DNA of 64,000 bases, taken from positions 23,731,097-23,795,096 of the forward strand of contig OX246749.1 of the NCBI GenBank assembly GCA_945910005.1. Direction: 5' to 3'. The number at the start of each line of letters is the position of its first letter. Within the stretch, counting starts at the first letter, position 1. This DNA comes from Isoperla grammatica (lineage: Eukaryota > Arthropoda > Insecta > Plecoptera > Perlodidae). The position numbers were made by a program, and so were the translations under genes. Below the pieces are notes generated by a model. It did not search any database. It saw only the letters and a program-made list of their open reading frames with translations, and had not been told where the DNA came from. This document shows, piece after piece, positions 11,413 through 22,854 of this stretch.

Positions 11413-11481
11413 TAGGTTAATTTTAATTTAAATTTAATTTAACTTAACTTTACAACCAGGAAGTCAGGTGGTGTTTGGTTA

Positions 11482-13227
11482 TTACTGTAGATGCTGATGC
11501 AGCTTATCGAGGAGAAATAGTTTAATTCGTTTTTTGAATAGAATGTTATTCAGGGATTTGTATGATAATGGCAGATCATTGTATTTTTTAAAACCATTAT
11601 GCATGATACTAGCTTTTCCTAAATATGTACTTTGGATATTATTTAAGTGTAGGTCATTTTTAGTCCTGGTGTTGTGGGAGTGAAGGTGTGAGTTAGTTTT
11701 ATATTCTAGGTTAGAAGCTATGGTTTTGTTGACAGCTTTGTGAATGAAAATGTATGTTTGATAGTCACATATGGATTGAACTGGAAGGATTTGGTGTTCG
11801 GAATACATGTCAGAACGATGAGTGGAAAATGGCAGGTCGAATATATTTCTTATAGCCCTGTTTTGTATGACGCTAATCTCTTGAATCTTATATTTTGGTG
11901 CTGCTCCCCATATAACGTTGAGATATTGTAGGTGACTATGGATAAAGGAGTAGTAAATTGACTTAAGGGTAGATGATTTTAGCACAATAGAAATTCTTCT
12001 CAGTATTCCTGTAATAGGGGTTATTTTTCCACGAATATGTTTAAGCTGTTTATCCCATTTTAAATCTTGTTGGAGAAGTAGACCTAAGTATTTTACATGA
12101 GATACAAGCTCAATTGGATGGTTGTTGATTGATAGCTGTAGTGAGTATTTTTCTCTACTAAAATGTTTACTGTTAAAAATCATGTAATTGGTTTTGATTA
12201 TATTAAGAGATAGTTTGTTTTTAATTAACCAATTCATTATAATTTCTAAATCACGTTGCATTTCGTTAATAATTTCTGCAATGCATTTTCCAAAGTAAAA
12301 TAGGTTAGTGTCATCTGCAAACGATTGAAGTTTGCCAGTTATCCCACATTGATAAAAGTCATTGATGTATATAAGGAAAAGAAGCGGGCCAAGGACTGAA
12401 CCCTGTGGAACTCCACAGGAGATCAGCCCCTCAGTCCCCCAAACATCGCCCATAGACACAAACTGACTTCTGTTATCTAAATAGCTTTTGAACCAGTCTA
12501 ACGCAATACCCCTTATCCCAATTTTCTCCATTTTCCTAAGTAGTATTGAGTGGTTTACTGTGTCAAATGCCTTTTTCAAGTCAATAAATAATCCCACTGC
12601 AAGTTTGTTACTGTCCAATTCATGCTGAATATTAGAAATTAGATCTACAATGGCAGACTCAACCCCCATCCGGTCACGGAAACCATATTGACCTGCATGA
12701 AAAAAATCTATTTTCTCTAGATAGGCACTTAGTCTTACCTTTACTACTCTTTCAAGAATTTTAGATAAAACAGGTAAAAGTGAAATTGGTCTATAGTTCC
12801 CTATATCTGTTTGTGAGCCACCTTTGTGAATAACAATAATTTTGGCAATTTTTAGTTCATTAGGAACAGAGCCTGTTTCAATACATTTGTTGATTAAAGT
12901 AGTAATTGGTTTCACAAGAAATACAGCTGATTCTTTAATGAGTTTGGTTGAGATCCCATCCTTTCCGGTTGAGCTACTGTTCTTTAGATGTCGAATGTGA
13001 TTGAGGATTTCATTTTCACAAGTGGGTTTAAGGAAAACAGAGCTAGCACTTGGGTTATTGTTTAGAACGGTATAGGTTATTTCAGAGTTATTTGGAGTTG
13101 GTATTTTGGCAGCTAGGTCAGAACCAATGTTCAGGAAATACGAATTAAATTCATTTACTAAGATTTTTGGGTCATCTACCACTTGATCATTGGTCTCGAT
13201 GCTAATTTTAGTATCCTTTTTATTACA
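11482..13227 (-). CDS. LINE ORF2 fragment: reverse transcriptase (5' partial)
   Basis: RNA-dependent DNA polymerase of a non-LTR retrotransposon, which would copy element RNA at a nicked chromosomal target. The frame is open for 581 codons from the junction to a TAA at 11482-11484, with no internal stop or frameshift. No ATG start is visible: the frame runs into the truncation, and GTG at 13180-13182 is the first start-like codon. Numbering residues from that GTG, visible motifs are FNSYFLNIG (12-20), GNYRPISLLP (128-137), IDLKKAFD (200-207, first catalytic Asp 201), GVPQGSVLGPLLF (257-269), the FADD box (288-291), KTNYMIF (330-336) and VKYLGLLL (363-370). A C-terminal region of about 190 residues containing HNTRTK follows. 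The apurinic endonuclease domain expected upstream is missing, so the copy cannot be autonomous. The intact frame suggests a recent insertion. Confidence 0.93.
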   Translation of the reverse strand, partial: CNKKDTKISIETNDQVVDDPKILVNEFNSYFLNIGSDLAAKIPTPNNSEITYTVLNNNPSASSVFLKPTCENEILNHIRHLKNSSSTGKDGISTKLIKESAVFLVKPITTLINKCIETGSVPNELKIAKIIVIHKGGSQTDIGNYRPISLLPVLSKILERVVKVRLSAYLEKIDFFHAGQYGFRDRMGVESAIVDLISNIQHELDSNKLAVGLFIDLKKAFDTVNHSILLRKMEKIGIRGIALDWFKSYLDNRSQFVSMGDVWGTEGLISCGVPQGSVLGPLLFLIYINDFYQCGITGKLQSFADDTNLFYFGKCIAEIINEMQRDLEIIMNWLIKNKLSLNIIKTNYMIFNSKHFSREKYSLQLSINNHPIELVSHVKYLGLLLQQDLKWDKQLKHIRGKITPITGILRRISIVLKSSTLKSIYYSFIHSHLQYLNVIWGAAPKYKIQEISVIQNRAIRNIFDLPFSTHRSDMYSEHQILPVQSICDYQTYIFIHKAVNKTIASNLEYKTNSHLHSHNTRTKNDLHLNNIQSTYLGKASIMHNGFKKYNDLPLSYKSLNNILFKKRIKLFLLDKLHQHLQ

Positions 13228-16200
13228 ATATCATGTTACATGTAGCTAGGTCATTACAGGCTTAGGGAACCCTCCTGGAGGTGTCCATGCAGCAAGGTAT
13301 GTATATCATGTTACATGTAGCTAGGTAATTACAGGCCTAGGGAACCCCCCTGGAGGTGTCCATGCAGCAAGGTATGTATATCATGTTACATGTAGCTAGG
13401 TCATTACAGGCTAAGGGAACCCTCCTGGAGGTGTCCATGCAGCAAGGTATGTATATCATGTAACATGTAGCTAGGTCATTACAGGCTAAGGGAACCCCCC
13501 TGGAGGTGTCCATGCAGCAAGGTATGTATATCATGTTACATGTAGCTAGGTCATTACAGGCTAAGGGAACCCCCCTGGAGGTGTCCATGCAGCAAGGTAT
13601 GTATATCATGTTACATGTAGCTAGGTCATTACAGGCTAAGGGAACCCCCCTGGAGGTGTCCATGCAGCAAGGTATGTATATCATGTTACATGTAGCTAGG
13701 TCATTGCAGGCTTAGGTAACCCCCCTGAAGGTGTCCATGCAGCAAGGTATGTATATCATGTTACATGTAGCTAGGTCATTAAAGGCTTAGGGAACCCTCC
13801 TGGAGGTGTCCATGCAGCAAGGTATGTTTATCATGTTACATGTAGCTAGGTCATTACAGGCCTAGGGAACCCCCCTGGAGGTGTCCATGCAGCAAGGTAT
13901 GTATATCATGTTACATGTAGCTAGGTCATTACAGGCCTAGGGAACCCCCCTGGAGGTGTCCATGCAGCAAGGTATGTATATCATGTTACATGTAGCTAGG
14001 TCATTACAGGCCTAGGGAACCCCCCTGGAGGTGTCCATGCAGCAAGGTATGTATATCATGTTACATGTAGCTAGGTCATTACAGGCCTAGGGAACCCTCC
14101 TGGAGGTGTCCATGCAGCAAGGTATGTATATCATGTTACATGTAGCTAGGTCATTACAGGCCTAGGGAACCCTCCTGGAGGTGTCCATGCAGCAAGGTAT
14201 GTATATTATGTTACATGTAGCTAGGTCATTACAGGCCTAGGTAACCCTCCTGGAGGTGTCCATGCAGCAAGGTATGTATATCATGTTACATGTAGCTAGG
14301 TCATTACAGGCCTAGGTAACCCTCCTGGAGGTGTCCATGCAGCAAGGTATGTATATCATGTTACATGTAGCTAGGTCATTACAGGCCTAGGGAACCCTCC
14401 TGGAGGTGTCCATGCAGCAAGGTATGTATATCATGTTACATGTAGCTAGGTCATTACAGGCCTAGGGAACCCCCCTGGAGGTGTCCATGCAGCAAGGTAT
14501 GTATATCATGTTACATGTAGCTAGGTCATTACAGGCCCAGGGAACCCTCCTGGAGGTGTCCATGCAGCAAGGTATGTATATCATGTTACATGTAGCTAGG
14601 TCATTACAGGCCTATGGAACCCTCCTGGAGGTGTCCATGCAGCAAGGTATGTATATCATGTTACATGTAGCTAGGTCATTACAGGCCTAGGGAACCTGGA
14701 GGTGTCCATGCAGCAAGGTATGTATATCATGTTACATGTAGCTAGGTCATTACAGGCCTAGGGAACCCTCCTGGAGGTGTCCATGCAGCAAGGTATGTAT
14801 ATCATGTTACATGTAGCTAGGTCATTACAGGCCTAGAGAACCCCCCTGGAGGTGTCCATGCAGCAAGGTATGTATATCATGTTACATGTAGCTAGGTCAT
14901 TACAGGCCTAGGGAACCCTCCTGGAGGTGTCCATGCAGCAAGGTATGTATATCATGTTACATGTAGCTAGGTCATTACAGGCTTAGGGAACCCTCCCGGA
15001 TGTGTCCATGCAGCAAGGTATGTATATCATGTTACATGTAGCTAGGTCATTACAGGCCTAGGGAACCTGGAGGTGTCCATGCAGCAAGGTATGTATATCA
15101 TGTTACATGTAGCTAGGTCATTACAGGCCTAGGTAACCCTCCTGGAGGTGTCCATGCAGCAAGGTATGTATATCATGTTACATGTAGCTAGGTCATTACA
15201 GGCTTAGGGAACCCTCCTGGAGGTGTCCATGCAGCAAGGTATGTATATCATGTTACATGTAGCTAGGTCATTACAGGCTTAGGGAACCCTCCTGGAGGTG
15301 TCCATGCAGCAAGGTATGTATATCATGTTACATGTAGCTAGGTCATTACAGGCCTAGGGAACCCTCCTGGAGGTGTCCATGCAGCAAGGTATGTATATCA
15401 TGTTACATGTAGCTAGGTCATTACAGGCCTATGGAACCCTCCTGGAGGTGTCCATGCAGCAAGGTATGTATATCATGTTACATGTAGCTAGGTCATTACA
15501 GGCTTAGGGAACCCTCCTGGAGGTGTCCATGCAGCAAGGTATGTATATCATGTAACATGTAGCTAGCTCATTACAGGCCTATGGAACCCTCCTGGAGGTG
15601 TCCATGCAGCAAGGTATGTATATCATGTTACATGTAGCTAGGTCATTACAGGCCTAGGGAACCCTCCCGGATGTGTCCATGCAGCAAGGTATGTATATCA
15701 TGTTACATGTAGCTAGGTCATTACAGGCCTAAGGAACCCTCCTGGAGGTGTCCATGCAGCAAGGTATGTATATCATGTTACATGTAGCTAGGTCATTACA
15801 GGCTTAGGGAACCCTCCCGGATGTGTCCATGCAGCAAGGTATGTATATCATGTTACATGTAGCGAGGTCATTACAGGCCTAGGGAACCCTCCTGGAGGTG
15901 TCCATGCAGCAAGGTATGTATATCATGTTACATGTAGCTAGGTCATTACAGGCTTAGGGAACCCTCCTGGAGGTGTCCATGCAGCAAGGTATGTATATCA
16001 TGTTACATGTAGCTAGGTTATTACAGGCCTAGGGAACCCTCCTGGAGGTGTCCATGCAGCAAGGTATGTTTATCATGTTACATGTAGCTAGGTCATTACA
16101 GGTCTAGGGAACCTGGAGATGTCCATGCAGCAAGGTATGTATATCATGTTACATGTAGCTAGGTCATTACAGGCTTAGGGAACCCTCCTGGAGGTGTCCA

Positions 16201-16645
16201 TGCAGCAAGGTATGTATATCATGTTACATGTAGCTAGGTTATTACAGGCCTAGGGGACCCTCCTGGAGGTGTCCATGCAGCAAGGTATGTATATCATGTT
16301 ACATGTAGCTAGGTCATTACAGGCCTAGGGTGTCCATGCAGCAAGGTATGTATATCATGTTACATGTAGCTAGGTCATTACAGGCCTAGGGAACCCTCCT
16401 GGAGGTGTCCATGCAGCAAGGTATGTATATCATGTTACATGTAGCTAGGTCATTACAGGCTTAGGGAACCCTCCTGGAGGTGTCCATGCAGCAAGGTATG
16501 TATATCATGTTACATGTAGCTAGGTCATTACAGGCCAAGGGCAGCCTCCTGGAGGTGTCCATGCAGCAAGGTATGTATATCATGTTACAACTAGCTAGGT
16601 CATTACAGGCCTAGGGAACCCTCCTGGAGGTGTCCATGCAGCAAG
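13228..16645 (+). repeat. Super-repeat 2, first part
   Basis: Begins with CTTAGGG and CTAAGGG/CCCCCC units, then the CATTGCAGG (13702) and CATTAAAGG (about 13778) pair that is also found at 7016 and 7092. Contains 71-bp units (AACCTGGAGGTG near 14693 and 15065) and units with CTCCCGGATG. The AACCTGGAGATG unit follows at 16110, flanked by GGTTATTACAGG units exactly as near 7857. Confidence 0.75.
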
Positions 16646-16931
16646 GTATGTATATCATGTTACATGTAGCTAGGTCATTACAGGCCTAGGGCAGCCTCCT
16701 GGAGGTGTCCATGCAGCAAGGTATGTATATCATGCTACACGTAGCTAGGTCATTACAGGCCTAGGGTGTCCATGCAGCAAGGTATGTATATCATGTTACA
16801 TGTAGCTTGGTCATTACAGGCCTAGGGAACCCCCCTGGAGGTGTCCATGCAGCAAGGTATGTATATCATGTTACATGTAGCTAGGTCATTACAGGCCTAG
16901 GGAACCCTCCTGGAGGTGTCCATGCAGCAAG
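16646..16931 (+). repeat. 286-bp four-monomer tandem duplication, copy 1
   Basis: A CAGCC unit, a 61-bp unit with CATGCTACACG, a 75-bp CTTGGTC/CCCCCC unit and a consensus unit (75+61+75+75). Repeated immediately to the right. Confidence 0.88.
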
Positions 16932-17217
16932 GTATGTATATCATGTTACATGTAGCTAGGTCATTACAGGCCTAGGGCAGCCTCCTGGAGGTGTCCATGC
17001 AGCAAGGTATGTATATCATGCTACACGTAGCTAGGTCATTACAGGCCTAGGGTGTCCATGCAGCAAGGTATGTATATCATGTTACATGTAGCTTGGTCAT
17101 TACAGGCCTAGGGAACCCCCCTGGAGGTGTCCATGCAGCAAGGTATGTATATCATGTTACATGTAGCTAGGTCATTACAGGCCTAGGGAACCCTCCTGGA
17201 GGTGTCCATGCAGCAAG
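16932..17217 (+). repeat. 286-bp four-monomer tandem duplication, copy 2
   Basis: Same four variants in the same order at an offset of 286 bp (CATGCTACAC at 16731 and 17017). The CATGCTACACG unit recurs singly near 24337 and 29457, the corresponding places of super-repeats 3 and 4. Confidence 0.88.
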
Positions 17218-17963
17218 GTATGTATATCATGTTACATGTAGCTAGGTCATTACAGGCCTAGGGAACCCTCCTGGAGGTGTCCATGCAGCAAGGTATGTAT
17301 ATCATGTTACATGTAGCGAGGTCATTACAGGCCTAGGGAACCCTCCTGGAGGTGTCCATGCAGCAAGGTATGTATATCATGTTACATGTAGCTAGGTCAT
17401 TACAGGCCTAGGGAACCCTCCTGAAGGTGTCCATGTAGCAAGGTATGTATATCATGTTACATGTAGCTAGGTCATTACAGGCCTAGGTAACCCCCCTGGA
17501 GGTGTCCATGCAGCAAGGTATGTATATCATGTTACATGTAGCTAGGTCATTACAGGCCAAGGTAACCCTCCTGGAGGTGTCCATGCAGCAAGGTATGTAT
17601 ATCATGTTACATGTAGCTAGGTCATTACAGGCCAAGGTAACCCTCCTAGAGGTGTCCATGCAGCAAGGTATGTATATCATTTTACATGTAGCTAGGTCAT
17701 TACAGGCCAAGGTAACCCTCCTGGAGGTGTCCATGCAGCAAGGTATGTATATCATTTTACATGTAGCTAGGTCATTACAGGCCAAGGTAACCCTCCTGGA
17801 GGTGTCCATGCAGCAAGGTATGTATATCATGTTACATGTAGCTAGGTCATTACAGGCCTAGGGAACCTGGAGATGTCCATGCAGCAAGGTATGTATATCA
17901 TGTTACATGTAGCTAGGTCATTACAGGCTTAGGGAACCCTCCTGGAGGTGTCCATGCAGCAAG
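17218..17963 (+). repeat. CCAAGG-rich satellite leading into cassette 2
   Basis: Units with CCAAGGTAACC and CATTTTACATG (17688, 17763), then a 71-bp AACCTGGAGATG unit at 17818-17888 and a CTTAGGG unit. CCAAGG replaces the CCTAGG stop on both strands, so two long repetitive frames overlap here (17483-17830 minus, 17502-17861 plus); they are satellite by-products. Confidence 0.8.
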
Positions 17964-18404
17964 GTATGTATGTCATGTTACATGTAGCTAGGTCAATACA
18001 GGCCTAGGGTGTCCATGCAGCAAGGTATGTATATCATGTTACATGTAGCTAAGTCATTACAGGCCTAGGGTGTCCATGCAGCAAGGTATGTATATCATGT
18101 AACATGTAGCTAGGTCATTACAGGCCTAGGGTGTCCATGCAGCAGGGTATGTATATCATGTTACATGTAGCTAGGTCATTACAGGCCTAGGGTGTCCATG
18201 CAGCAAGGTATGTATATCATGTTACATGTAGCTAGGTCATTACAGGCCAAGGTAACCCCCCTGGAGGTGTCCATGCAGCAAGGTATGTATATCATGTTAC
18301 ATGTAGCTAGGTCATTACAGGCCTAGGGTGTCCATGCAGCAAGGTATGTATATCATGTTACATGTAGCTAGGTCATTACAGGCCTAGGGTGTCCATGCAG
18401 CAAG
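17964..18404 (+). repeat. 441-bp short-monomer cassette, copy 2
   Basis: Same plan as 9892-10332: four 61-bp units, one 75-bp CCAAGG/CCCCCC unit, two 61-bp units. The first unit has GTATGTATGTCATG and CAATACA, the second CTAAGTC, the third CATGTAACATG. Confidence 0.9.
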
Positions 18405-18699
18405 GTATGTATATCATGTTACATGTAGCTAGGTCATTACAGGCCAAGGTAACCCCCCTGGAGGTGTCCATGCAGCAAGGTATGTATATCATGTTACATG
18501 TAGCTAGGTCATTACAGGCCAAGGTAACCCCCCTGGAGGTGTCCATGCAGCAAGGTATGTATATCATGTTACATGTAGCTAGGTCATTACAGGCCAAGGT
18601 AACCCTCCTGGAGGTGTCCATGAAGCAAGGTATGTATATCATGTTACGTGTAGCTAGGTCATTACAGGCCAAGGTAACCCTCCTGGAGGTGTCCATGCA

Positions 18700-19490
18700 G
18701 CAAGGTATGTATATCATGTTAGATTTAGCTAGGTCATTACAGGCCTAGGGAACCCCCCTGGAGGTGTCCATGCAGCAAGGTATGTATATCATGTTATATG
18801 TAGCTTGGTCATTACAGGCCTAGGGAACCCCCCTGGAGGTGTCCATGCAGCAAGGTATGTATATCATGTTACATGTAGCTAGGTCATTACAGGCCTAGGG
18901 AACCCTCCTGGAGGTGTCCATGCAGCAAGGTATGTATATCATGTTACGTGTAGCTAGGTCATTACAGGCCAAGGTAACCCCCCTGGAGGTGTCCATGCAG
19001 CAAGGTATGTATATCATGTTACATGTAGCTAAGTCATTACAGGCCAAGGTAACCCCCCTGGAGGTGTCCATGCAGCAAGGTATGTATATCATGTTACATG
19101 TAGCTAGGTCATTACAGGCCAAGGTAACCCTCCTGGAGGTGTCCATGCAGCAAGGTATGTATATCATGTTACATGTAGCTAGGTCATTACAGGCCAAGGT
19201 AACCCTCCTGGAGGTGTCCATGCAGCAAGGTATGTATATCATGTTACGTGTAGCTAGGTCATTACAGGCCAAGGTAACCCTCCTGGAGGTGTCCATGCAG
19301 CAAGGTATGTATATCATGTTACGTGTAGCTAGGTCATTACAGGCCAAGGTAACCCTCCTGGAGGTGTCCATGCAGCAAGGTATGTATATCATATTACATG
19401 TAGCTAGGTCATTACAGACCTAGTGAACCCCCCTGGAGGTGTCCATGCAGCAAGGTATGTATATCATGTTACATGTAGCTAGGTCATTAC
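18700..19490 (+). repeat. Satellite block duplicated 14426 bp downstream
   Basis: Carries unusual markers in a fixed order: TTAGATTTAGC (18719), GTTATATGTAGCTTGG (18793), several ACGTGTAGC units, CTAAGTC, CATATTACATG (19391) and CAGACCTAGTG. All are found at exactly +14426 bp (33145 to 33817 and on). Conservation of private variants means these blocks were copied together. The stop-free frames of 165 and 169 codons here match those at 33321-33849. Confidence 0.88.
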
Positions 19491-22140
19491 AGGCCTAGGG
19501 AACCCCCCTGGAGGTGTGCATGCAGCAAGGTATGTATATCATGTTACATGTAGCTAGGTCATTACAGGCCTAGGGAACCCTCCTGGAGGTGTCCATGCAG
19601 CAAGGTATGTATATCATGTTACATGTAGCTAGGTCATTACAGGCCTAGGGAACCCTCCTGGAGGTGTCCATGCAGCAAGGTATGTATATCATGTTACATG
19701 TGGCTAGGTCATTACAGGCCTAGGGAACCCTCCTGGAGGTGTCCATGCAGCAAGGTATGTATATCATGTTACATGTAGCTAGGTCATTACAGGCCTAGGG
19801 AACCCCCCTGGAGGTGTCCATGCAGCAAGGTATGTATATCATGTTACATGTAGCTAGGTCATTACAGGCTAAGGGAACCCCCCTGGAGGTGTCCATGCAG
19901 CAAGGTATGTATATCATGTTACATGTAGCTAGGTCATTACAGGCTTAGGGAACCCTCCTGGAGGTGTCCATGCAGCAAGGTATGTGTATCATGTTACATG
20001 TAGCTAGGTCATTACAGGCCTAGGGAACCCCCCTGGAGGTGTCCATGCAGCAAGGTATGTATATCATGTTACATGTAGCTAGGTCATTACAGGCCTAGGG
20101 AACCCCCCTGGAGGTGTCCATGCAGCAAGGTATGTATATCATGTTACATGTAGCTAGGTCATTACAGGCCTAGGGAACCCTCCTGGAGGTGTCCATGCAG
20201 CAAGGTATGTATATCATGTAACATGTAGCTAGGTCATTACAGGCTTAGGGAACCCCCCTGGAGGTGTCCATGCAGCAAGGTATGTATATCATGTTACATG
20301 TAAATAGGTCATTACAGGCCTAGGGAACCCCCCTGGAGGTGTCCATGCAGCAAGGTATGTATATCATGTTACGTGTAGCTAGGTCATTACAGGCTAAGGG
20401 AACCATCCTGGAGGTGTCCATGCAGCAAGGTATGTATATCATGTAACATGTAGCTAGGTCATTACAGGCTTAGGGAACCCCCCTGGAGGTGTCCATGCAG
20501 CAAGGTATGTATATCATGTTACATGTAAATAGGTCATTACAGGCCTAGGGAACCCCCCTGGAGGTGTCCATGCAGCAAGGTATGTATATCATGTTACATG
20601 TAGCTAGGTCATTACAGGCTTAGGGAACCCTCCTGGATGTGTCCATGCAGCAAGGTATGTATATCATGTTACATGCAGCTAGGTCATTACAGGCTTAGGG
20701 TGTCCATGCAGCAAGGTATGTATATCATGTTACATGTAGCTAGGTCATTACAGGCCTAGGGAACCCTCCTGGGGGTGTCCATGCAGCAAGGTATGTATAT
20801 CATGTTACATGTAGCTAGGTCATTACAGGCCTAGGGAACCCTCCTGGAGGTGTCCATGCAGCAAGGTATGTATATCATGTAACATGTAGCTAGGTCATTA
20901 CAGGCCTAGGGAACCCTCCTGGAGGTGTCCATGCAGCAAGGTATGTATATCATGTTACATGTAGCTAGGTCATTACAGGCCTAGGGAACCCCCCTGGAGG
21001 TGTCCATGCAGCAAGGTATGTATATCATGTTACATGTAGCTAGGTCATTACAGGCCTAGGGAACCCTCCTGGAGGTGTCCATGCAGCAAGGTATGTATAT
21101 CATGTTACATGTAGCTAGGTCATTGCAGGCTTAGGTAACCCCCCTGAAGGTGTCCATGCAGCAAGGTATGTATATCATGTTACATGTAGCTAGGTCATTA
21201 CAGGCCTAGGGAACCCTCCTGGAGGTGTCCATGCAGCAAGGTATGTATATCATGTTACATGTAGCTAGGTCATTGCAGGCTTAGGTAACCCCCCTGAAGG
21301 TGTCCATGCAGCAAGGTATGTATATCATGTTACATGTAGCTAGGTCATTACAGGCCTAGGGAACCCTCCTGGAGGTGTCCATGCAGCAAGGTATGTATAT
21401 CATGTTACATGTAGCTAGGTCATTACAGGCCTAGGGAACCCTCCTGGAGGTGTCCATGCAGCAAGGTATGTATATCATGTTACATGTAGCTAGGTCATTG
21501 CAGGCTTAGGTAACCCCCCTGAAGGTGTCCATGCAGCAAGGTATGTATATCATGTTACATGTAGCTAGGTCATTAAAGGCTTAGGGAACCCTCCTGGAGG
21601 TGTCCATGCAGCAAGGTATGTATATCATGTTACATGTAGCTAGGTCATTACAGGCCTAGGGAACCCCCCTGGAGGTGTCCATGCAGCAAGGTATGTATAT
21701 CATGTTACATGTAGCTAGGTCATTACAGGCCTATGGAACCCTCCTGGAGGTGTCCATGCAGCAAGGTATGTATATCATGTTACATGTAGCTAGGTCATTA
21801 CAGGCCTAGGGAACCCCCCTGGAGGTGTCCATGCAGCAAGGTATGTATATCATGTTACATGTAGCTATGTCATTACAGGCCTAGGGAACCCTCCTGGAGG
21901 TGTCCATGCAGCAAGGTATGTTTATCATGTTACATGTAGCTAGGTCATTACAGGCTTAGGGAACCCTCCTGGATGTGTCCATGCAGCAAGGTATGTATAT
22001 CATGTTACATGTGGCTAGATCATTACAGGCTTAGGGAACCCTCCTGGAGGTGTCCATGCTGCAAGGTATGTATATCATGTTACATGTAGCTAGGTTATTA
22101 CAGGCCTAGGGAACCCTCCTGGAGGTGTCCATGCAGCAAG
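19491..22140 (+). repeat. Satellite segment, super-repeat 2/3 boundary
   Basis: Ordinary 75-bp units of consensus, CCCCCC and CTAAGGG types, with ACATGTAAATAGG units (20300, 20525) and ACATGCAGC (20670). One 61-bp unit lies near 20700. The CATTGCAGG marker appears three times (21121, 21271, 21496), only the last followed by CATTAAAGG; this looks like a local expansion of the marker unit. Confidence 0.75.
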
Positions 22141-22497
22141 GTTTGTATATCATGTTACATGTAGCTAGGTCATTACAGGCCTAGGGAACCTGGAGATGTC
22201 CATGCAGCAAGGTATGTATATCATGTTACATGTAGCTAGGTCATTACAGGCCTAGGGTGTCCATGCAGCAAGGTATGTATATCATGTTACATGTAGCTAG
22301 GTCATTACAGGCCTAGGGAACCCTCCTGGAGGTGTCCATGCAGCAAGGTATGTATATCATGTTACATGTAGCTAGGTCATTACAGGCCAAGGTAACCCCC
22401 CTGGAGGTGTCCATGCAGCAAGGTATGTATATCATGTTACATGTAGCTAGGTCATTACAGGCCAAGGTAACCCTCCTGGAGGTGTCCATGCAGCAAG
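22141..22497 (+). repeat. 357-bp five-monomer tandem duplication, copy 1
   Basis: Units: GTTTGTATATC with AACCTGGAGATG (71 bp), a 61-bp unit, a consensus unit, CCAAGG/CCCCCC and CCAAGG/CCCTCC units. 71+61+75+75+75 = 357. The GTTTG start recurs at 22498. Confidence 0.88.
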
Positions 22498-22854
22498 GTT
22501 TGTATATCATGTTACATGTAGCTAGGTCATTACAGGCCTAGGGAACCTGGAGATGTCCATGCAGCAAGGTATGTATATCATGTTACATGTAGCTAGGTCA
22601 TTACAGGCCTAGGGTGTCCATGCAGCAAGGTATGTATATCATGTTACATGTAGCTAGGTCATTACAGGCCTAGGGAACCCTCCTGGAGGTGTCCATGCAG
22701 CAAGGTATGTATATCATGTTACATGTAGCTAGGTCATTACAGGCCAAGGTAACCCCCCTGGAGGTGTCCATGCAGCAAGGTATGTATATCATGTTACATG
22801 TAGCTAGGTCATTACAGGCCTAGGGCAGCCTCCTGGAGGTGTCCATGCAGCAAG
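22498..22854 (+). repeat. 357-bp five-monomer tandem duplication, copy 2
   Basis: The first four units repeat those of 22141-22422; the fifth is a CAGCC unit instead of CCAAGG. Further CAGCC units follow (about 22890, 22970, 23190), a local cluster of this variant. Confidence 0.8.

Larger units (their letters stand above)
10941..11481 (-). other. AT-rich 3' region of the LINE
   Basis: 541 bp between the ORF stop and the 3' junction, very rich in A and T. No second open frame is supported. It contains a TA repeat near 11152-11172 and a TA/AAT/poly-A tract at 11346-11412. It is most simply the 3' untranslated region. Because the A17 run reads on the plus strand, opposite to the LINE, a nested plus-strand element cannot be excluded. 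Confidence 0.65.
10941..13227 (-). mobile_element. 5'-truncated non-LTR retrotransposon (LINE, CR1/Jockey-type)
   Basis: A 2287-bp non-satellite insert inside one satellite monomer. Reading on the minus strand it has an open reverse-transcriptase frame (13227 to 11482), an AT-rich 541-bp 3' region and an AATAAA signal about 13 bases before its end. The left satellite stops after GTATGTAT and the right resumes at ATATCATG, so only AT is shared: a target-site duplication of at most 2 bp. The reading frame is open right up to the 5' junction and has no endonuclease domain, which is the usual 5' truncation of LINE copies. There is no poly(A) tail; CR1-group elements commonly lack one. Placement in the CR1/Jockey group (for example CR1, L2 or Daphne-like) rests on the reverse-transcriptase motifs and is approximate. 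Confidence 0.9.

Noticed and set aside
10941..11481. Poly(A) tail of the LINE at its 3' junction
   Set aside because: The minus strand ends AATAAAGATCATACTCATC directly against satellite; there is no A run at the junction.
11740..11931. Plus-strand 63-codon ORF inside the LINE
   Set aside because: It lies antisense to the intact reverse-transcriptase frame and shows no recognisable motif.
10941..13227. Group II intron or bacterial retron reverse transcriptase
   Set aside because: The motif set (IDLKKAFD, GVPQGSVLGPLLF, FADD, HNTRTK in the C-terminal region) and the polyadenylation signal fit an animal non-LTR retrotransposon; no intron RNA domains or maturase features are visible.
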